A stretch of 64,000 nt of DNA from Blattamonas nauphoetae (lineage: Eukaryota; Preaxostyla; Oxymonadida). A program made the position numbers and the translations under genes. A model generated the notes under the pieces. That model saw nothing but the letters and a program-made list of their open reading frames with translations. It had not been told where the DNA came from and made no database searches. This document shows positions 24,201-34,143 of the stretch, piece by piece; within the stretch, counting starts at the first letter, position 1, and every line of letters starts with the position of its first letter. The stretch covers positions 112,270 to 176,269 of the forward strand of contig JARBJD010000148.1 of assembly GCA_033064195.1 (NCBI GenBank), given 5' to 3'.

Positions 24201-24353
24201 AATGCGCCGGAGAGTGAGATGGAAAGGGAGATGGACATTCTTCATGAGATGCATGTCCCGTCGTCGTACTCTGCGTTCCTCGACTCCGAGAACGCTTCTA
24301 TCCAAGACCAGAAGCTCTTTGAGAAGATGAAGCATGTGCTTCGAATTAAATAG
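18285..24353 (+). CDS. TmcB-like multi-pass membrane protein with C-terminal hemerythrin-like domain, 1786 aa, 9 exons
   Basis: Exons: 18285-18388, 18434-18464, 18519-18652, 18685-22223, 22273-22358, 22501-22668, 22818-22964, 23072-23251, 23382-24353; total 1787 codons ending TAG. The N-terminus has about eight to ten hydrophobic helices (LISLIVIIISTIFV, LVCAVLLALFTLLV, VCLAGLVLSLGLFIYAFFLL). A cytosolic half-TPR region with QSLLRQYPNSAQVLRGFG follows, typical of TmcB ('tiny macrocysts protein B') family proteins. Next come a Tm-flanked probable lumenal/extracellular segment, an acidic coiled coil (~21940-22100), a second such segment, and a final Tm helix (~1494-1520). Residues ~1566-1731 look like hemerythrin: FDHEHK, GFHDEEQI, H-x3-H-x3-H in AHRRGHYKAH, and WLTEHVTKVD (H-x4-D). 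A metal- or O2-sensing receptor role is plausible but inferred. Confidence 0.85.
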
Positions 24354-24576
24354 CTTCGTATTCCTTCGTTTATCTTGTAGGATAGTTCTTTTTGTTCGGG
24401 GTGTTTTCCCACGGCATTTGTTTTATCATTCTACACCCTTCTCGACACTAACGTCGCCAGTTTTGTTTCATTACAGATTCTTAAATATTTTTTTGAGAAT
24501 TCAATGAACTTTGATACTTCCTTCGTCATCGTCTCTCATTAAAGCCGAGAATATTGGTTAGATCTCAGATTCACTC

Positions 24577-25830
24577 ATGTTCCTCATCCTATTGATTCCT
24601 CTCTGTCTCTCTGTCGACATTCACCTGAATCCACTCGTTGAAGCGCTCCCTGCTGATGTTCCAGCACTCTCTCTTACCACGGCAGACTACTACGGATCCA
24701 ACATCTCTCCACGCAGAGCCAGCCTGGAAATTCATTCTAAATCAGACAGAGACATCGTATTACTGAAATCCTATGACAGATACGACTATTTATTCAATGT
24801 TGCTCACTTGAAGCTTCGACTCACCAACCTCAGTCTTCTCGCGCCTGAAAGTGCATCTCTTATTCACGCCTATCAAAACTCCACCGTGGAATTAATGAAT
24901 GTCTTTCATGCATACACATACCGGCCATATTCACTCATCTTTGTAGACTTATCAGCGGTCTATATCTTCAACAACACATTCATGAACGGAAGCCGATTTG
25001 GCGAGCCCATAGTCAAGTACAGATACGCGGAACAACGCCCCGTCAGCCACAACGTGACATTGGAGCAATGCGTCATTTCCGATATCCTCCTTCTGAACGA
25101 ATCTCCCTTCGCTGTCGGAATCACCGCTTCGCATGTCACCGTGATCGACTGTATCTTCAACCGAGTGCTTTCAAATTCGACAAGGGCCCCATATTTGGAT
25201 CTTCCTTTCACTTTAGCCTCATCCACATTCAAAAATGTCACATTCAATTCCTGCCACGCCCCGCTAGCCGGAGGACTCTTCTATGGCGTGCAGAGTGTAG
25301 AATGCTTCATCAGCAATGTGAATGTGACCAACTGCAGCAATTCAGTGATCCATTCGTGGATGAACTTCAACCGAACGACAAACGTTTCAATTTCGGATTC
25401 CTCGTTCACTGGATGCTACTCTTCGCAACAATATCCCAACGGTTCGGCCCTATATATTCCAAACAGCGCGAATCTCTGGATTAATGGGACAAAATTCAGA
25501 AACAACACGGCATTGGCGTATGGAGGGTCGATCTGGGTGAACGGCACTGTGGAGCAGCTATCAATCAACCAAACGTCGTTTGCAAGCAACGTGGCGAGCT
25601 TTGGAGGTGCGATCAGTGTTCGAAAACTCAGCAGCGAACAATACGCGTCGTTTTCGGTGATGAATTCTGTGTTCACAAATCGAGCCCAACTCGGGTCTGA
25701 TCTCCACTTTGAAGAAATGGGAACAAGATTAACAGAATCCAACTTCTCGAAATGCCAAAGCAGAAGTGCTTCCGCTCGTATATATGACGCCAAAACGAGA
25801 AAGGGTTTTGACTGGACGAACACCAGGTAA
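24577..25830 (+). CDS. Secreted beta-helix (pectate-lyase-like) protein, 417 aa
   Basis: Single open frame from ATG 24577 to TAA. The N-terminus is a clear signal peptide (MFLILLIPLCLSVDIHLNPL). The body has repeated short beta rungs rich in Asn, Ser and Thr with many N-glycosylation sequons (NVTNCSNS, NGTKFRNNTALAYGGSIWVN, ASFGGAISV). The rung pattern with GG(A/S)I is typical of right-handed parallel beta-helix surface proteins (pectate-lyase-like or polymorphic-membrane-protein-like repeats), which are expanded in oxymonads. No C-terminal membrane anchor is seen, so it may be secreted or lack a 3' exon: the last codons precede a possible donor (CCAG|GTAACT at ~25827). It converges on the carboxypeptidase gene with 20 bp between stops. 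Confidence 0.75.
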   Translation: MFLILLIPLCLSVDIHLNPLVEALPADVPALSLTTADYYGSNISPRRASLEIHSKSDRDIVLLKSYDRYDYLFNVAHLKLRLTNLSLLAPESASLIHAYQNSTVELMNVFHAYTYRPYSLIFVDLSAVYIFNNTFMNGSRFGEPIVKYRYAEQRPVSHNVTLEQCVISDILLLNESPFAVGITASHVTVIDCIFNRVLSNSTRAPYLDLPFTLASSTFKNVTFNSCHAPLAGGLFYGVQSVECFISNVNVTNCSNSVIHSWMNFNRTTNVSISDSSFTGCYSSQQYPNGSALYIPNSANLWINGTKFRNNTALAYGGSIWVNGTVEQLSINQTSFASNVASFGGAISVRKLSSEQYASFSVMNSVFTNRAQLGSDLHFEEMGTRLTESNFSKCQSRSASARIYDAKTRKGFDWTNTR

Positions 25831-25850
25831 CTCTTGTCTCTGACACTATT

Positions 25851-27275
25851 TCATTTCATTTCCGTTATCAATGATATCTTGAGGGCCTCTTTTCTCCACA
25901 ACACCACCCGAGCTGTTGTTTCCTTTGATTTATGGATTTTGAAGTCACAATCGTTGAAAGTGGGGGTGAGACTGGCTTTGGATAGCATTCGGGGATATAA
26001 CTTTTCTTGAAGTGTCATTAGTCCAGATGCGTCCTTATTTTCGCATCCAAAAAGAAAAATGTTCTTTTTGCGGGAATGATCGTGGATCTCAACGAAAAGA
26101 TCGACTCCCATTTCCTCTTGTAACTTCTTGATCATTTGCTTTGTTGCGGAGATTGTGGGAGAAATACGACGAAACGGATTCGCCCATTGTCTATTTAGAT
26201 CGTATCCGGCAGTATTTGTCCGATGATTTCCCAAAATAACTCCGTCAGGATTTAACATCGGAATGACTTTGAAAACAAAGTTCTCTCGAAGCAGATGGGC
26301 TTCTATAGATGAGCCTGTCAGAAAATCGAGGATTCCTTTCATGATGAACGAAGCAGGCGTCTCACCAGGATGGACTAAAGATGTGAACACAATTGCCTTC
26401 CTTCGACGCATTTCTTCCGCAGTCCCAGCAAATTTAGTGATGGTAAGGAGGTCAAAATTGTTTCCAGCAAGTGTCTGACACATGCTTCGTCTTCGAATGA
26501 ACTGTTTTCGATACGAATCTTTGTCGAGGGCTTCAAGATACATTTGAAGGTCCGAATAGCTATATGGAAAGTAATACGCGAAACAACACGCATCACCTTT
26601 TCCATACGAGAATTCTACTTGGAATGTGAGGGTATAGAAGTTGGATCCTTTCCTTTTGAGTGGAGAACTGTAATAGCAGATATCCTTTCCGACACGATGC
26701 CATCCGATCCCTTTATCACGTGCAAGAAACTCAGAGTACATCAGAGGCTGCATCCCATTCGAATACATGAACGCTGGCTTGAGAAAATTGACGACGTTGA
26801 ATTTGTATCTGACATCTTTCCGAACGTTCGTTACTGTGAAGTAATACCATTGTGTATGACCCTTGGTATTCGTATCGATGCGGAGAGTGAGGTCATATTC
26901 CCATTGATAGACCTGAACTGCCTTTTTCAGGTTGCCACATTCGAACCTGGATTCGAATTGAAGTGTCAAGTCTTCATGTCATTCCAGTTGGCACAAGCAC
27001 GGATACATCACATTTCCGACGGTTACTTCAGTGTCGCCAGGTGAAATCGGCGCTGTGACCTTTAAATCTGGTTGTTCGTAGATTGGACGATTAAGCGATG
27101 ACTTGGTTGAGAATGCTCGTTCAAGATCTCGGTTAGCCATATCAACATCGAGTCCTTCACGTGGTTTGTACATAGGTTCATGTTTCTTTGCTCCATTGGG
27201 AATTAGGACAGGATGGGACATAAGCGCGAGATTCATCCCCGTCTTGACCGTCCCAGAGTCACGTGAGTCCAACAT
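25851..27275 (-). pseudogene. Cytosolic carboxypeptidase (M14, CCP/AGBL type) with in-frame TGA and short C-terminus
   Basis: CCP enzymes are zinc carboxypeptidases that trim glutamates from tubulin and other proteins in the cytosol and cilia. Present are the N-domain (LQFESRFECGNLKKAVQV, EYDLTLR, TQWYYFTVTN), the zinc motif HPGE, GYDLNRQW, the third zinc ligand in VEIHDHSRKKNIFLFG, and the presumed catalytic Glu in ISLITEMK. Two defects are seen. An in-frame TGA (26979-26981, minus) separates YPCLCQLE from HEDLTLQF; both sides are in the same frame and no GT..AG pair removes it. The protein also stops two residues after the catalytic Glu, whereas relatives continue for tens of residues. Coding similarity continues upstream of ATG 27275 (VPKTLFRYLEPPFS), so the true start may lie in an unrecognised exon. 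A sequencing error at TGA is possible. Confidence 0.75.
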
Positions 27276-27510
27276 TGAGAATGGAGGCTCCAAATACCGA
27301 AAAAGAGTCTTAGGGACTTCGAGATCAGACGTTACAATTTAGAGTTCATTGGGTTGGATCACACTTGTATATAAAAGTCCTTTTTTCAGACAAAATGTTC
27401 CCAGTCACGTTGATGTGAATGTTCGCACATTGTTTTCAAAACAAGTGCTGAGTATAATAGTTCCAAAATATGAAATGGAATGGATTGGGTGTGAAGTGGT
27501 GTATTCGGTT

Positions 27511-29092
27511 CTATTCGTCCATCATGACAGGAATCGTTCCTCCAACCATCTGCGGCTCGTCCACAACTTCAACTGACTCAATTTCAATTGAATCGGTTTT
27601 ATTTTCGATGGACATAGCGAATCTGAATGGAACTGGGATGTTCGTGAAGAAGACTGGTTGGGTCTTTCCTTCTTGTGACAGCTTCAGAGTTCTCTTGCCT
27701 TCTCGTCCATCTGCCTCCAACACCACTCGCTGTCCCACTCTTCCTCCCAAACATGCTGATTCGTAGTTAGTGTGTTTCCCGTTCTGTGAAACATATCGAA
27801 AGAGTGGATGCATGTTCCATCCCGCTCCTCCCTTCAGATAGAAGAACTTGTCTCTCAGAGCCTTGCTGCTCAGACCGGACGAGATGATTCCAATGATAAA
27901 ACCGATTCCCGATCCATTTCTGATTATGAATGACAGACGAACGACTTCGGCCCCAAACTCGAACGAGAGAAGCGAATCATCATAAGTCTCAAATCTTGTG
28001 AAGACGTTTCCTGACACTGTCCAGTTATACTGGTTGCAGAATTGAATCGCTGAAGCCCCAATTTTGAGGCGTCTTCGTCTCTCTTCCTCTTGTTTTCGTT
28101 CCTGCTCGGCCCACTTCCTTCCTTGTTCAATCAGTTCTTGGTTCTTCTCCTGTTCGGCTTCCATTGATCCTTTCATTTTGTTCAGCTCTTCCATTTTCTT
28201 CTCGAACTCCATCTCTCGCAGATGATCCTTCTCTTCCATCTCTCTCATCTTCATTTGCAGTTGGACCTCCATCTTCTGTCTCTCTTTTCCGATGTCCAGT
28301 CCAATCACTCCTTCTATCTTCTCGTTTCGTGGAGTGAAAGAATGTGGGAAGTGCTCGATCAGAAAACCAGCAACTTCCTTTCGAAATTCCTTTCCCGGTC
28401 GATCCAACTCGGCTGGTTGTTTCTGTCTCTGAAGCTCAGTCAGCATCTCGCCCAGTGTGGACTCGATCAGTGAGAATGCCGATGAACTGCGTCTCAAAAG
28501 CGAACACTCTGATTTGTCTTCATTCTCCGAAATTCCTTCCGTCTGCTTCTCGTTTTCTTGTCTCATCTTCTCCTTCGAAATGAACGCAGCAAGACCAGTG
28601 CAGAATGTATCCAGTCCACGTAGCAATGACTCTGTTTGAGCGTGACAGCTCCCACTTCGGCGAGATGATGAAATCAAGTTCATGCATTGCGAGCACAGCC
28701 CTTCAACAATTCCACTGTTCAGAATCATATCCACGTCATTCGAGGACAGACACACACTGCACAGATGCCTGACACACAAAACAGCAATATGAAAATAAAA
28801 AAGACCAGATGAGAAGAGAGAGAAAGAGAGAGAATGAAGAGAGGAAGAAACAAACCCAATCGCGCGTGTCGCTGCTTCCCCGATTCCATGATCCATTTTC
28901 TGAGATCCATCCAACAGCCACAAGAATCACAACAATCATCACAAGTGAGGAAGAGATAGGAGATGAGAAGAGAAGAGGAGACAAACAGTGATCAGACCAA
29001 GAAGTGAAGGAAGGAGAGAGCTCACTCGACCACGAACAGGCAGCGACGCTCCGCTCACAACCAGGGTGTTCCAAACGTACCCATATTTTTGT
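27511..29092 (-). CDS. Coiled-coil protein with C-terminal SPRY/B30.2-like domain (5' end unresolved)
   Basis: Exons read as 27511-28756, 28856-28899 and one starting at 29026 whose upper limit I cannot fix. The introns (28757-28855 and 28900-29025) are CT-rich and preserve phase. Short helical-repeat-like segments (VDMILNSGIVEGLCSQC) are followed by a coiled coil (REMEFEKKMEELNKMKGSME, EQGRKWAEQERKQEEERRRR). A ~170-residue beta-rich domain follows (FGAEVVRLSFIIRNGSGIGF, LKGGAGWNMHPLFRYVSQNG, VVLEADGREGKRTLKLS, NIPVPFRFA) that I read as SPRY/B30.2-like. Its closest relative in the window is the gene at 46042-48086, which shares the motif VVLEADGREGKRTLKLSQ. The SPRY fold usually binds protein partners; the actual role is unknown. 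Confidence 0.72.
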
Positions 29093-29273
29093 AGATCACG
29101 ATCAAATTACCCAATTCTTTGAACTCACATCAAAAGAAGCTTTCTGAGAAGTACAATGACAATCGAATGATAATCTATGAAATAACGAGAAGAAAGACTA
29201 AGAGGTGGCCAACGGTAACCGAGTGAACGAGAGAGCCATTTTCACGCTTTCCTCAGTCCATTCCGTGCCATTC

Positions 29274-30413
29274 TCAGCTTACACAAGAAATCCCTGCGAC
29301 TCCCTTCTCTCCACTCACGCACTTGCAAGAAGACACATCGAGTGTCGGAGTGAAGAACGGTCCTTTCGAAAGAGCTGAATCTTTCATCTCGACACACATC
29401 TCAAGTTTCGGTGTGCTGAACGGAACACGGCATGGTTGGGAGGGGTCGAGAGTGGTGTCTGTGTTGTCGACGAGCAGAAAAAGCTGACCAGTGATCGACT
29501 GGCTGAGTGTGGCAGTGAATGTGATGGTGTCGTCTCCTGTCTGCTCCACTCCCACACTTTGCAGAGAGGCTGTGATGGTTGGATCAGGCAGGAGGGCGCT
29601 GCTTGAGATGCCGCCTTCGACGAAAAAGTATCGAGGTTTATCAGATGTGGAAACACAGTTGGTCAGTGTCGATGCGGTCACTTGTGACTGTTGTAAGTTT
29701 GTGAAAACGATGTCCGATTCTTGCCTCACATCCTTCAATACAGCATTCGAGCAAAGTGAACGAGCTCTTCAGCCCACCACCTCTTCCATTTGAAGGAATG
29801 TCTTTGAAAGTGCAGAGGAAGAAGGACAGCGATGTTTCTTCAGGCTCCTTCTGCTGAATGTGGTGTTGGTAGGAGTGTGCTGGCTCTGTCCGCTTGGATC
29901 GAGTGAAGGACGTGTTTTGGCAGACGAGATTTCCTCCTCGGTTGATGTCCATTATTGCAGTGCCGGAAAGAGAATCGGCACATATGTCGAGTGACGACGA
30001 CAAAAGGCGTTGGGAGAGACGCTGCGGCGACGATTGGGGTGATGTCTTTCATCCAAATATGGATGAATCGGAGAGTCTGCGTAGCTTTGATCGGATGGCC
30101 GAGTGCAGCTGACAAGTGGAAGGAGAGTGGGGCTCGACGGCGATTGGTGCGAGCATTCCACGAACACCATCGAGTGGTCTGCATCGCCCATTCCACCCGA
30201 CACCCAGAATGGAGATGTGAGACCGTTTAAGAGGATGGTGCATGAGTGGACACGCACATACGACGAGACGAGTGAGGCTGGCCCGATGACAGTTGAGTGA
30301 TGCTCGACAGCTTGCTCCCTCCACTCCCTCGATTCTTTGTCTCCGTCACCGTCGTTTCCTCCTGGATGAGGTTCGCTTCTGTGAACATCATCATGGCTGT
30401 GTCGGCGTCTCAA
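29274..30413 (-). pseudogene. Frameshifted beta-helix surface-protein gene remnant
   Basis: Consecutive minus-strand segments in different frames read as parts of one beta-helix surface protein: VIGPASLVSSYVRVHSC and TSPFWVSGG (frame of 30413-29952), then GTAIMDINRGGNLVCQNTSF and CTFKDIPSNGRGGGLKSSF (frame of 30003-29641), then NCVSTSDKPRYFFVEGG and DDTITFTATLSQSITGQLFL (frame of 29738-29274). The switches do not coincide with GT..AG pairs I can see, so this is best read as a decayed member of the large beta-helix family. The 29093-29273 stretch downstream shows nothing recognisable. Confidence 0.6.
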
Positions 30414-31442
30414 TAGCTATTTCTGACTGTAAAATGATGAACAGTGGTCGAGGAAGAAGGATAATGCTTCATCGAGCGGATCAAAGAAAGGAGGTCGAGA
30501 TTAGGATCTCTTCGTCCAAACAGGAGAGGATATCGGGAATATATCCGACTTGGTATCCGCAATAAAGTTAGCTTGAAGTGATTTTTGGGGCATTTGGTGA
30601 GGAAGACGGCGATTCTAGCGATCGACAGGAGAGTGTTGGAGGATGAGAAGAGGAAGTCCCAGGACGATCTTTCAACTTCAATACAATCAGTACCTTCGAT
30701 AGCATTGGAAAAGAAGAACAAAGATGATCGTAAAGTTTGACAATTCTGCTGAAGTCGCGAATTGAGGTCGTTCGGATTTGGAGGAGCTAAATCTGCAATA
30801 TTAGACGAGAGAATTATCTGATCATAAACAAATGTTGACAATGATACAAAGAAGCTGACAATTTCTTGTTTTTATGGATGATTTCTTCCTTGATCAATGT
30901 CGAGGAACGATGAGAGGTTGGTGATGATTGAGGAGCCAATGCACATCTTGCGAGGTACACAATGATCTCGAATGGGATAAAATGGATATTCTTGTGATGA
31001 GACTCTTGTTGATAAGGATTGCTGTTGCATAGACGGCTGAGGATTCTTGTTCCAAAACAGGAGAACCGGAAATAGGTGATAATTGAACGGTGATACAATT
31101 GTAAATAGAACAAGAAGAGAAAATGAAAAATGAAAGAGAGGAAAAGCAGACTATTGAAAGTGAGAACGACCTAAACGAGGCAATAAAGTGGCGAATCGCC
31201 ACTACAGAGAGTGGATGGGTAGGAAGATGAATACGTGGAAGAAACTAGTAAATCCATCTCTTCACGCTCCCAGTTCATTTTACACGCGCCACAAAGAGAT
31301 TCGAGAAAAATGAACTAATGAGTTGGATTTCTGATGGGTAACAGTCAGACTACTCGTTCTCGCTTTCGGCTGACCATTTAGTCTGCCTCTCCCAATGATG
31401 ACCTGAACTTAATTAAACAATACATTTTTCAATTTTTGAACT
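30414..31442. other. Region without a firmly supported gene
   Basis: A minus-strand open frame at 30410-30841 (143 aa, with SSNTLLSIARIAVFLTKCPK) looks moderately protein-like and might be an exon of a helical-repeat gene. I cannot connect it to a start, stop or neighbouring exon. The remainder (30842-31442) has only short AT-rich frames. Confidence 0.35.
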
Positions 31443-32231
31443 CTATTTTCGAATGTCGCCCGCAAAATGGAACACCCTGCTCACAACCAATGACACCAAA
31501 CTCGTCACACACACCTGCCACACCAAATTTATGCAGAAAATGAAGGAGAGTGAGAGAGTGAGAAAGAAGAGCGACAGACGAAGAGTTGATCTGAGCAGGG
31601 TTCGGACAGTGTGCAGCAAAATTCTTCCAACAATCCACTCGACACCACACACGCACTTAATTCCCCAATTCTCATCTTATCTGACGAAAACAAGACGAGA
31701 AAAAAGATGAAGGTAATGAACGAAAAAATGCAGGAAAGTCGAAAGAACAACGAGCAAAGATAGAAGAAGAATGAAAATGGAGAAAAATACCCGTGAGGAT
31801 CTTGGAATGGACACAAATTGCGACATCAATTTTAGCTTTTTCGTCGCCATTCTTGAACTGGGTATGACATTCTGTGAAGAATAACACCTGGAAACGAAAA
31901 GGAGATGATGAGAAGAAGAACATAGATGAAATAAAGAAGGTATTGATATTGATCCAAAGACGAACGAACGAGTGATAAGTTTGTGGTGAGATTGATTCGT
32001 GAATGAGAAGAAGAGCACAACAAAGATTTGACATACGATGTCTGCAGAGGGGACGGTTCCATTACGCGAGTCAACTTTATGATTCACGGATATATCAGTT
32101 GACATTCTTCGACTTTGAAACAAGTTAAGGGTCAGCACTTGGGATCTCCCCATATTGAAAAAGAAAATTGAATGGGTATTCGAAAACCGTGAATCAAGGC
32201 TGATGTTGCAAGGTTCATCAAATAAATCCAA
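31443..32231 (-). CDS. Fragment of helical-repeat (ARM-like) protein gene, at least five exons
   Basis: Exons end at 32037 and then read 31791-31887, 31580-31680 and 31443-31514 (TAG), with introns 31888-32036, 31681-31790 and 31515-31579, all in phase. The peptide runs SRNGTVPSADI, VLFFTECHTQFKNGDEKAKI, SACVVSSGLLEEFCCTLSEP, then VTSLVSLVVSRVFHF. The segment FFTECHTQFKNGDEKAK resembles EEFKRCESEFKTGDETVQFK in the minus-strand gene at 46042-48086, and SSGLLEEF resembles RSGLLESF there, so this is the N-terminal helical-repeat portion of a paralogue. The 5' end is uncertain. It stops without the coiled-coil/SPRY half, which may be the piece at 27511-29092. Confidence 0.55.
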
Positions 32232-32290
32232 GATTACTCATTTGAATGGAAGCGTCGGATCGCAACCGTGATGTTTCTCTCAAATGTCAA

Positions 32291-33817
32291 CTAGTGTTCG
32301 TGAAGGGCAAAAAAAGAAGAAAGATCATTTCCGCTGGTCTGGGTACGCCTCAAAATATTCTGGAAAGAAAGAAAATCAACGAAAATCAGACCGTCAATCC
32401 GTTTTTGATGTTCTGGGTCATCAACAATGTCGGTTTCGTCGCAGATATCGAATGTTTCTGGGTTCATCTTGTTTTGTCTCACAAACTTGACAATGTCCTC
32501 TTTCTCGTACCATTTGTTCTTCACATTCCCAACGTACGCGGCGTGCTGAATCACCTTCAATGTGAGAGGACATAAGTACCCGTGTTCTTCCAGTTCAAGA
32601 TCGGTGAGCCTCTTTATTCTTTGGGCTGGCTGATTCTGTTGAGCTTGTGGCCTGTTTTGAGTGAGATTTGGCAATATCCACATTTGGGGTGGTCTAGGGG
32701 AAGGTAGCTTTATCGGGATAGAAGGAAAAAATAAAAAAGGAGATACGAATTGATCTACCGTAGGTCCTGGAGGCAACAGCTGTGGCTTTCTCTCCCTCTC
32801 CACAGTCAGTCGGAGTTCCTGAAGTTGAGCTTGGAGGGTGTTTAAAGATTCAGCTTCTTTTTTGAGCTTCTCTTTCTCAGCCTCGAGTTCTTTCCTCTCA
32901 TTTTGAATCGTTTGTGCTTCAGTCGCTCGTTGTCTTTTCTCTTCTTCAAGCTCCAACTGAAGCTGTTTGATTTGTGAGGCTGATGTTGAAGCTTGTGCGA
33001 GTTGTCGTTTCATCACCTCCAAATCTTCTCCTGACACAGAAATCCTGTCCTCCTTCTCGTTTCGTCGTTCTGAATATACTTCAGGGAAGATCAGACCACA
33101 CACACTCCCAGCAGCTTCCAACACACCAACATCACTTTCCCACTCCCTCTCCTTCACAGTCTCTTCCTCACGTGGTCCTTCATTCTTCTTATTGTTCCAT
33201 TTCTGGTCGGCCGGCTTCGTCTCCCATCCGCGAAGCACTCCAATCAGTGCTTGGCCTGCCATCCGAACTCCTCGTCGGCAGCGACTTGCCAAGTCCATCG
33301 CTCCCGAATCCTCAACCACCCACGACTCCGACTCCAGCGACAGCAGATCTGCTCGCGACACACTTCCTCCCAACAGCCAGCGACCAGCTCGCCCTTCCCT
33401 CCTTCCTCTTCCCTCCACACCACTTGCAGCTCCTTCCTTCTCCCCTTTCTTCTCTTCTTTCTTCCATCCCTCATCTCCTCTCTTCTCTCGCACAACTGCC
33501 TTCTTCAGACCAAACCCAATCTCCCCCTGTCCAACCACAATCGCCTGTCGCACTTGTCCGTCTGGGTGTGTCCGCACTGCCTCCACAAGCCACTCCAGAA
33601 TCCCACTCCGAAGGAACTCGTCCACTTCTCCACGCGACGACAGATTGTGCGAGATCAGTCTGGGAGAGAAGGAGGAGAGAGTGAGGAGAGAGGGAAGGGA
33701 AAAGAGAGAAGAGGAAAGGAAGAGGATGGTGAAGAGTGACAACGAAGCACACCCGATCGTCTCAATCACTGGCTCGGCGATCCGAGAATCCTTGTCCTGT
33801 CCCCAAAAAACACACAC
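32291..33817 (-). CDS. Coiled-coil protein with U-box-like C-terminus
   Basis: Minus-strand frame with an intron at about 33625-33752 joining AEPVIETIG to DEFLRSGILEWLVEAVR. A long coiled coil (DLEVMKRQLAQASTSASQIK, EAEKEKLKKEAESLN) leads to a ~70-residue module: YLCPLTLKVIQHAAYVG, KWYEKEDIVKFVRQNKMNP and DDPEHQKRIDGLI. This matches the U-box plan (CP(L/I)T..V, then Y(E/D)...I..(W/F), then a closing helix), so an E3 ubiquitin-ligase role is possible. The gene has the same exon layout as the SPRY genes (helical repeats, then a phase-2-like intron, then coiled coil) but a different ending. It may be the 3' part of the same transcription unit as the minus-strand gene split by the DIRS element, since coding-like exons run without a clear break from 34144 to 36258. 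Confidence 0.6.
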   Translation of the reverse strand: MCVFWGQDKDSRIAEPVIETIGCASLSLFTILFLSSSLFSLPSLLTLSSFSPRLISHNLSSRGEVDEFLRSGILEWLVEAVRTHPDGQVRQAIVVGQGEIGFGLKKAVVREKRGDEGWKKEEKKGEKEGAASGVEGRGRREGRAGRWLLGGSVSRADLLSLESESWVVEDSGAMDLASRCRRGVRMAGQALIGVLRGWETKPADQKWNNKKNEGPREEETVKEREWESDVGVLEAAGSVCGLIFPEVYSERRNEKEDRISVSGEDLEVMKRQLAQASTSASQIKQLQLELEEEKRQRATEAQTIQNERKELEAEKEKLKKEAESLNTLQAQLQELRLTVERERKPQLLPPGPTVDQFVSPFLFFPSIPIKLPSPRPPQMWILPNLTQNRPQAQQNQPAQRIKRLTDLELEEHGYLCPLTLKVIQHAAYVGNVKNKWYEKEDIVKFVRQNKMNPETFDICDETDIVDDPEHQKRIDGLIFVDFLSFQNILRRTQTSGNDLSSFFALHEH

Positions 33818-34143
33818 ACAATCGAAGAGCAGTCAGAAAACGAAGAATATTTCAAAAAAGATCCAGAATGATGAAATTGGAAAGAAAGACCTTCGAAAGA
33901 GCCAGAAGGGAGGGAAAGTGCTTCGAAAGCGGAATGGATCCATTTTCGGAGATGACAAGAAGGATCGTGTCGAAAAGCACTTGGAATCCAACCTAATCCA
34001 CATTGAGGGAGAAAGAACAGGAAACAATGAGGAAGAACAAGTGAAAAAGGGAAAAGAGAAAGGAAACGTGCGAGGCAGTGAGAAAAGAGCACGATTGGAA
34101 TGTGGCGAGAGATCTCCTGAATTAACCAAATGAAATAAGACAA

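Noticed and set aside
26979-26981. Genetic-code reassignment of TGA to Trp
   Set aside because: TGA terminates the PARP-like gene, the 1643-aa gene and others, so a single internal TGA is better explained by mutation or error.
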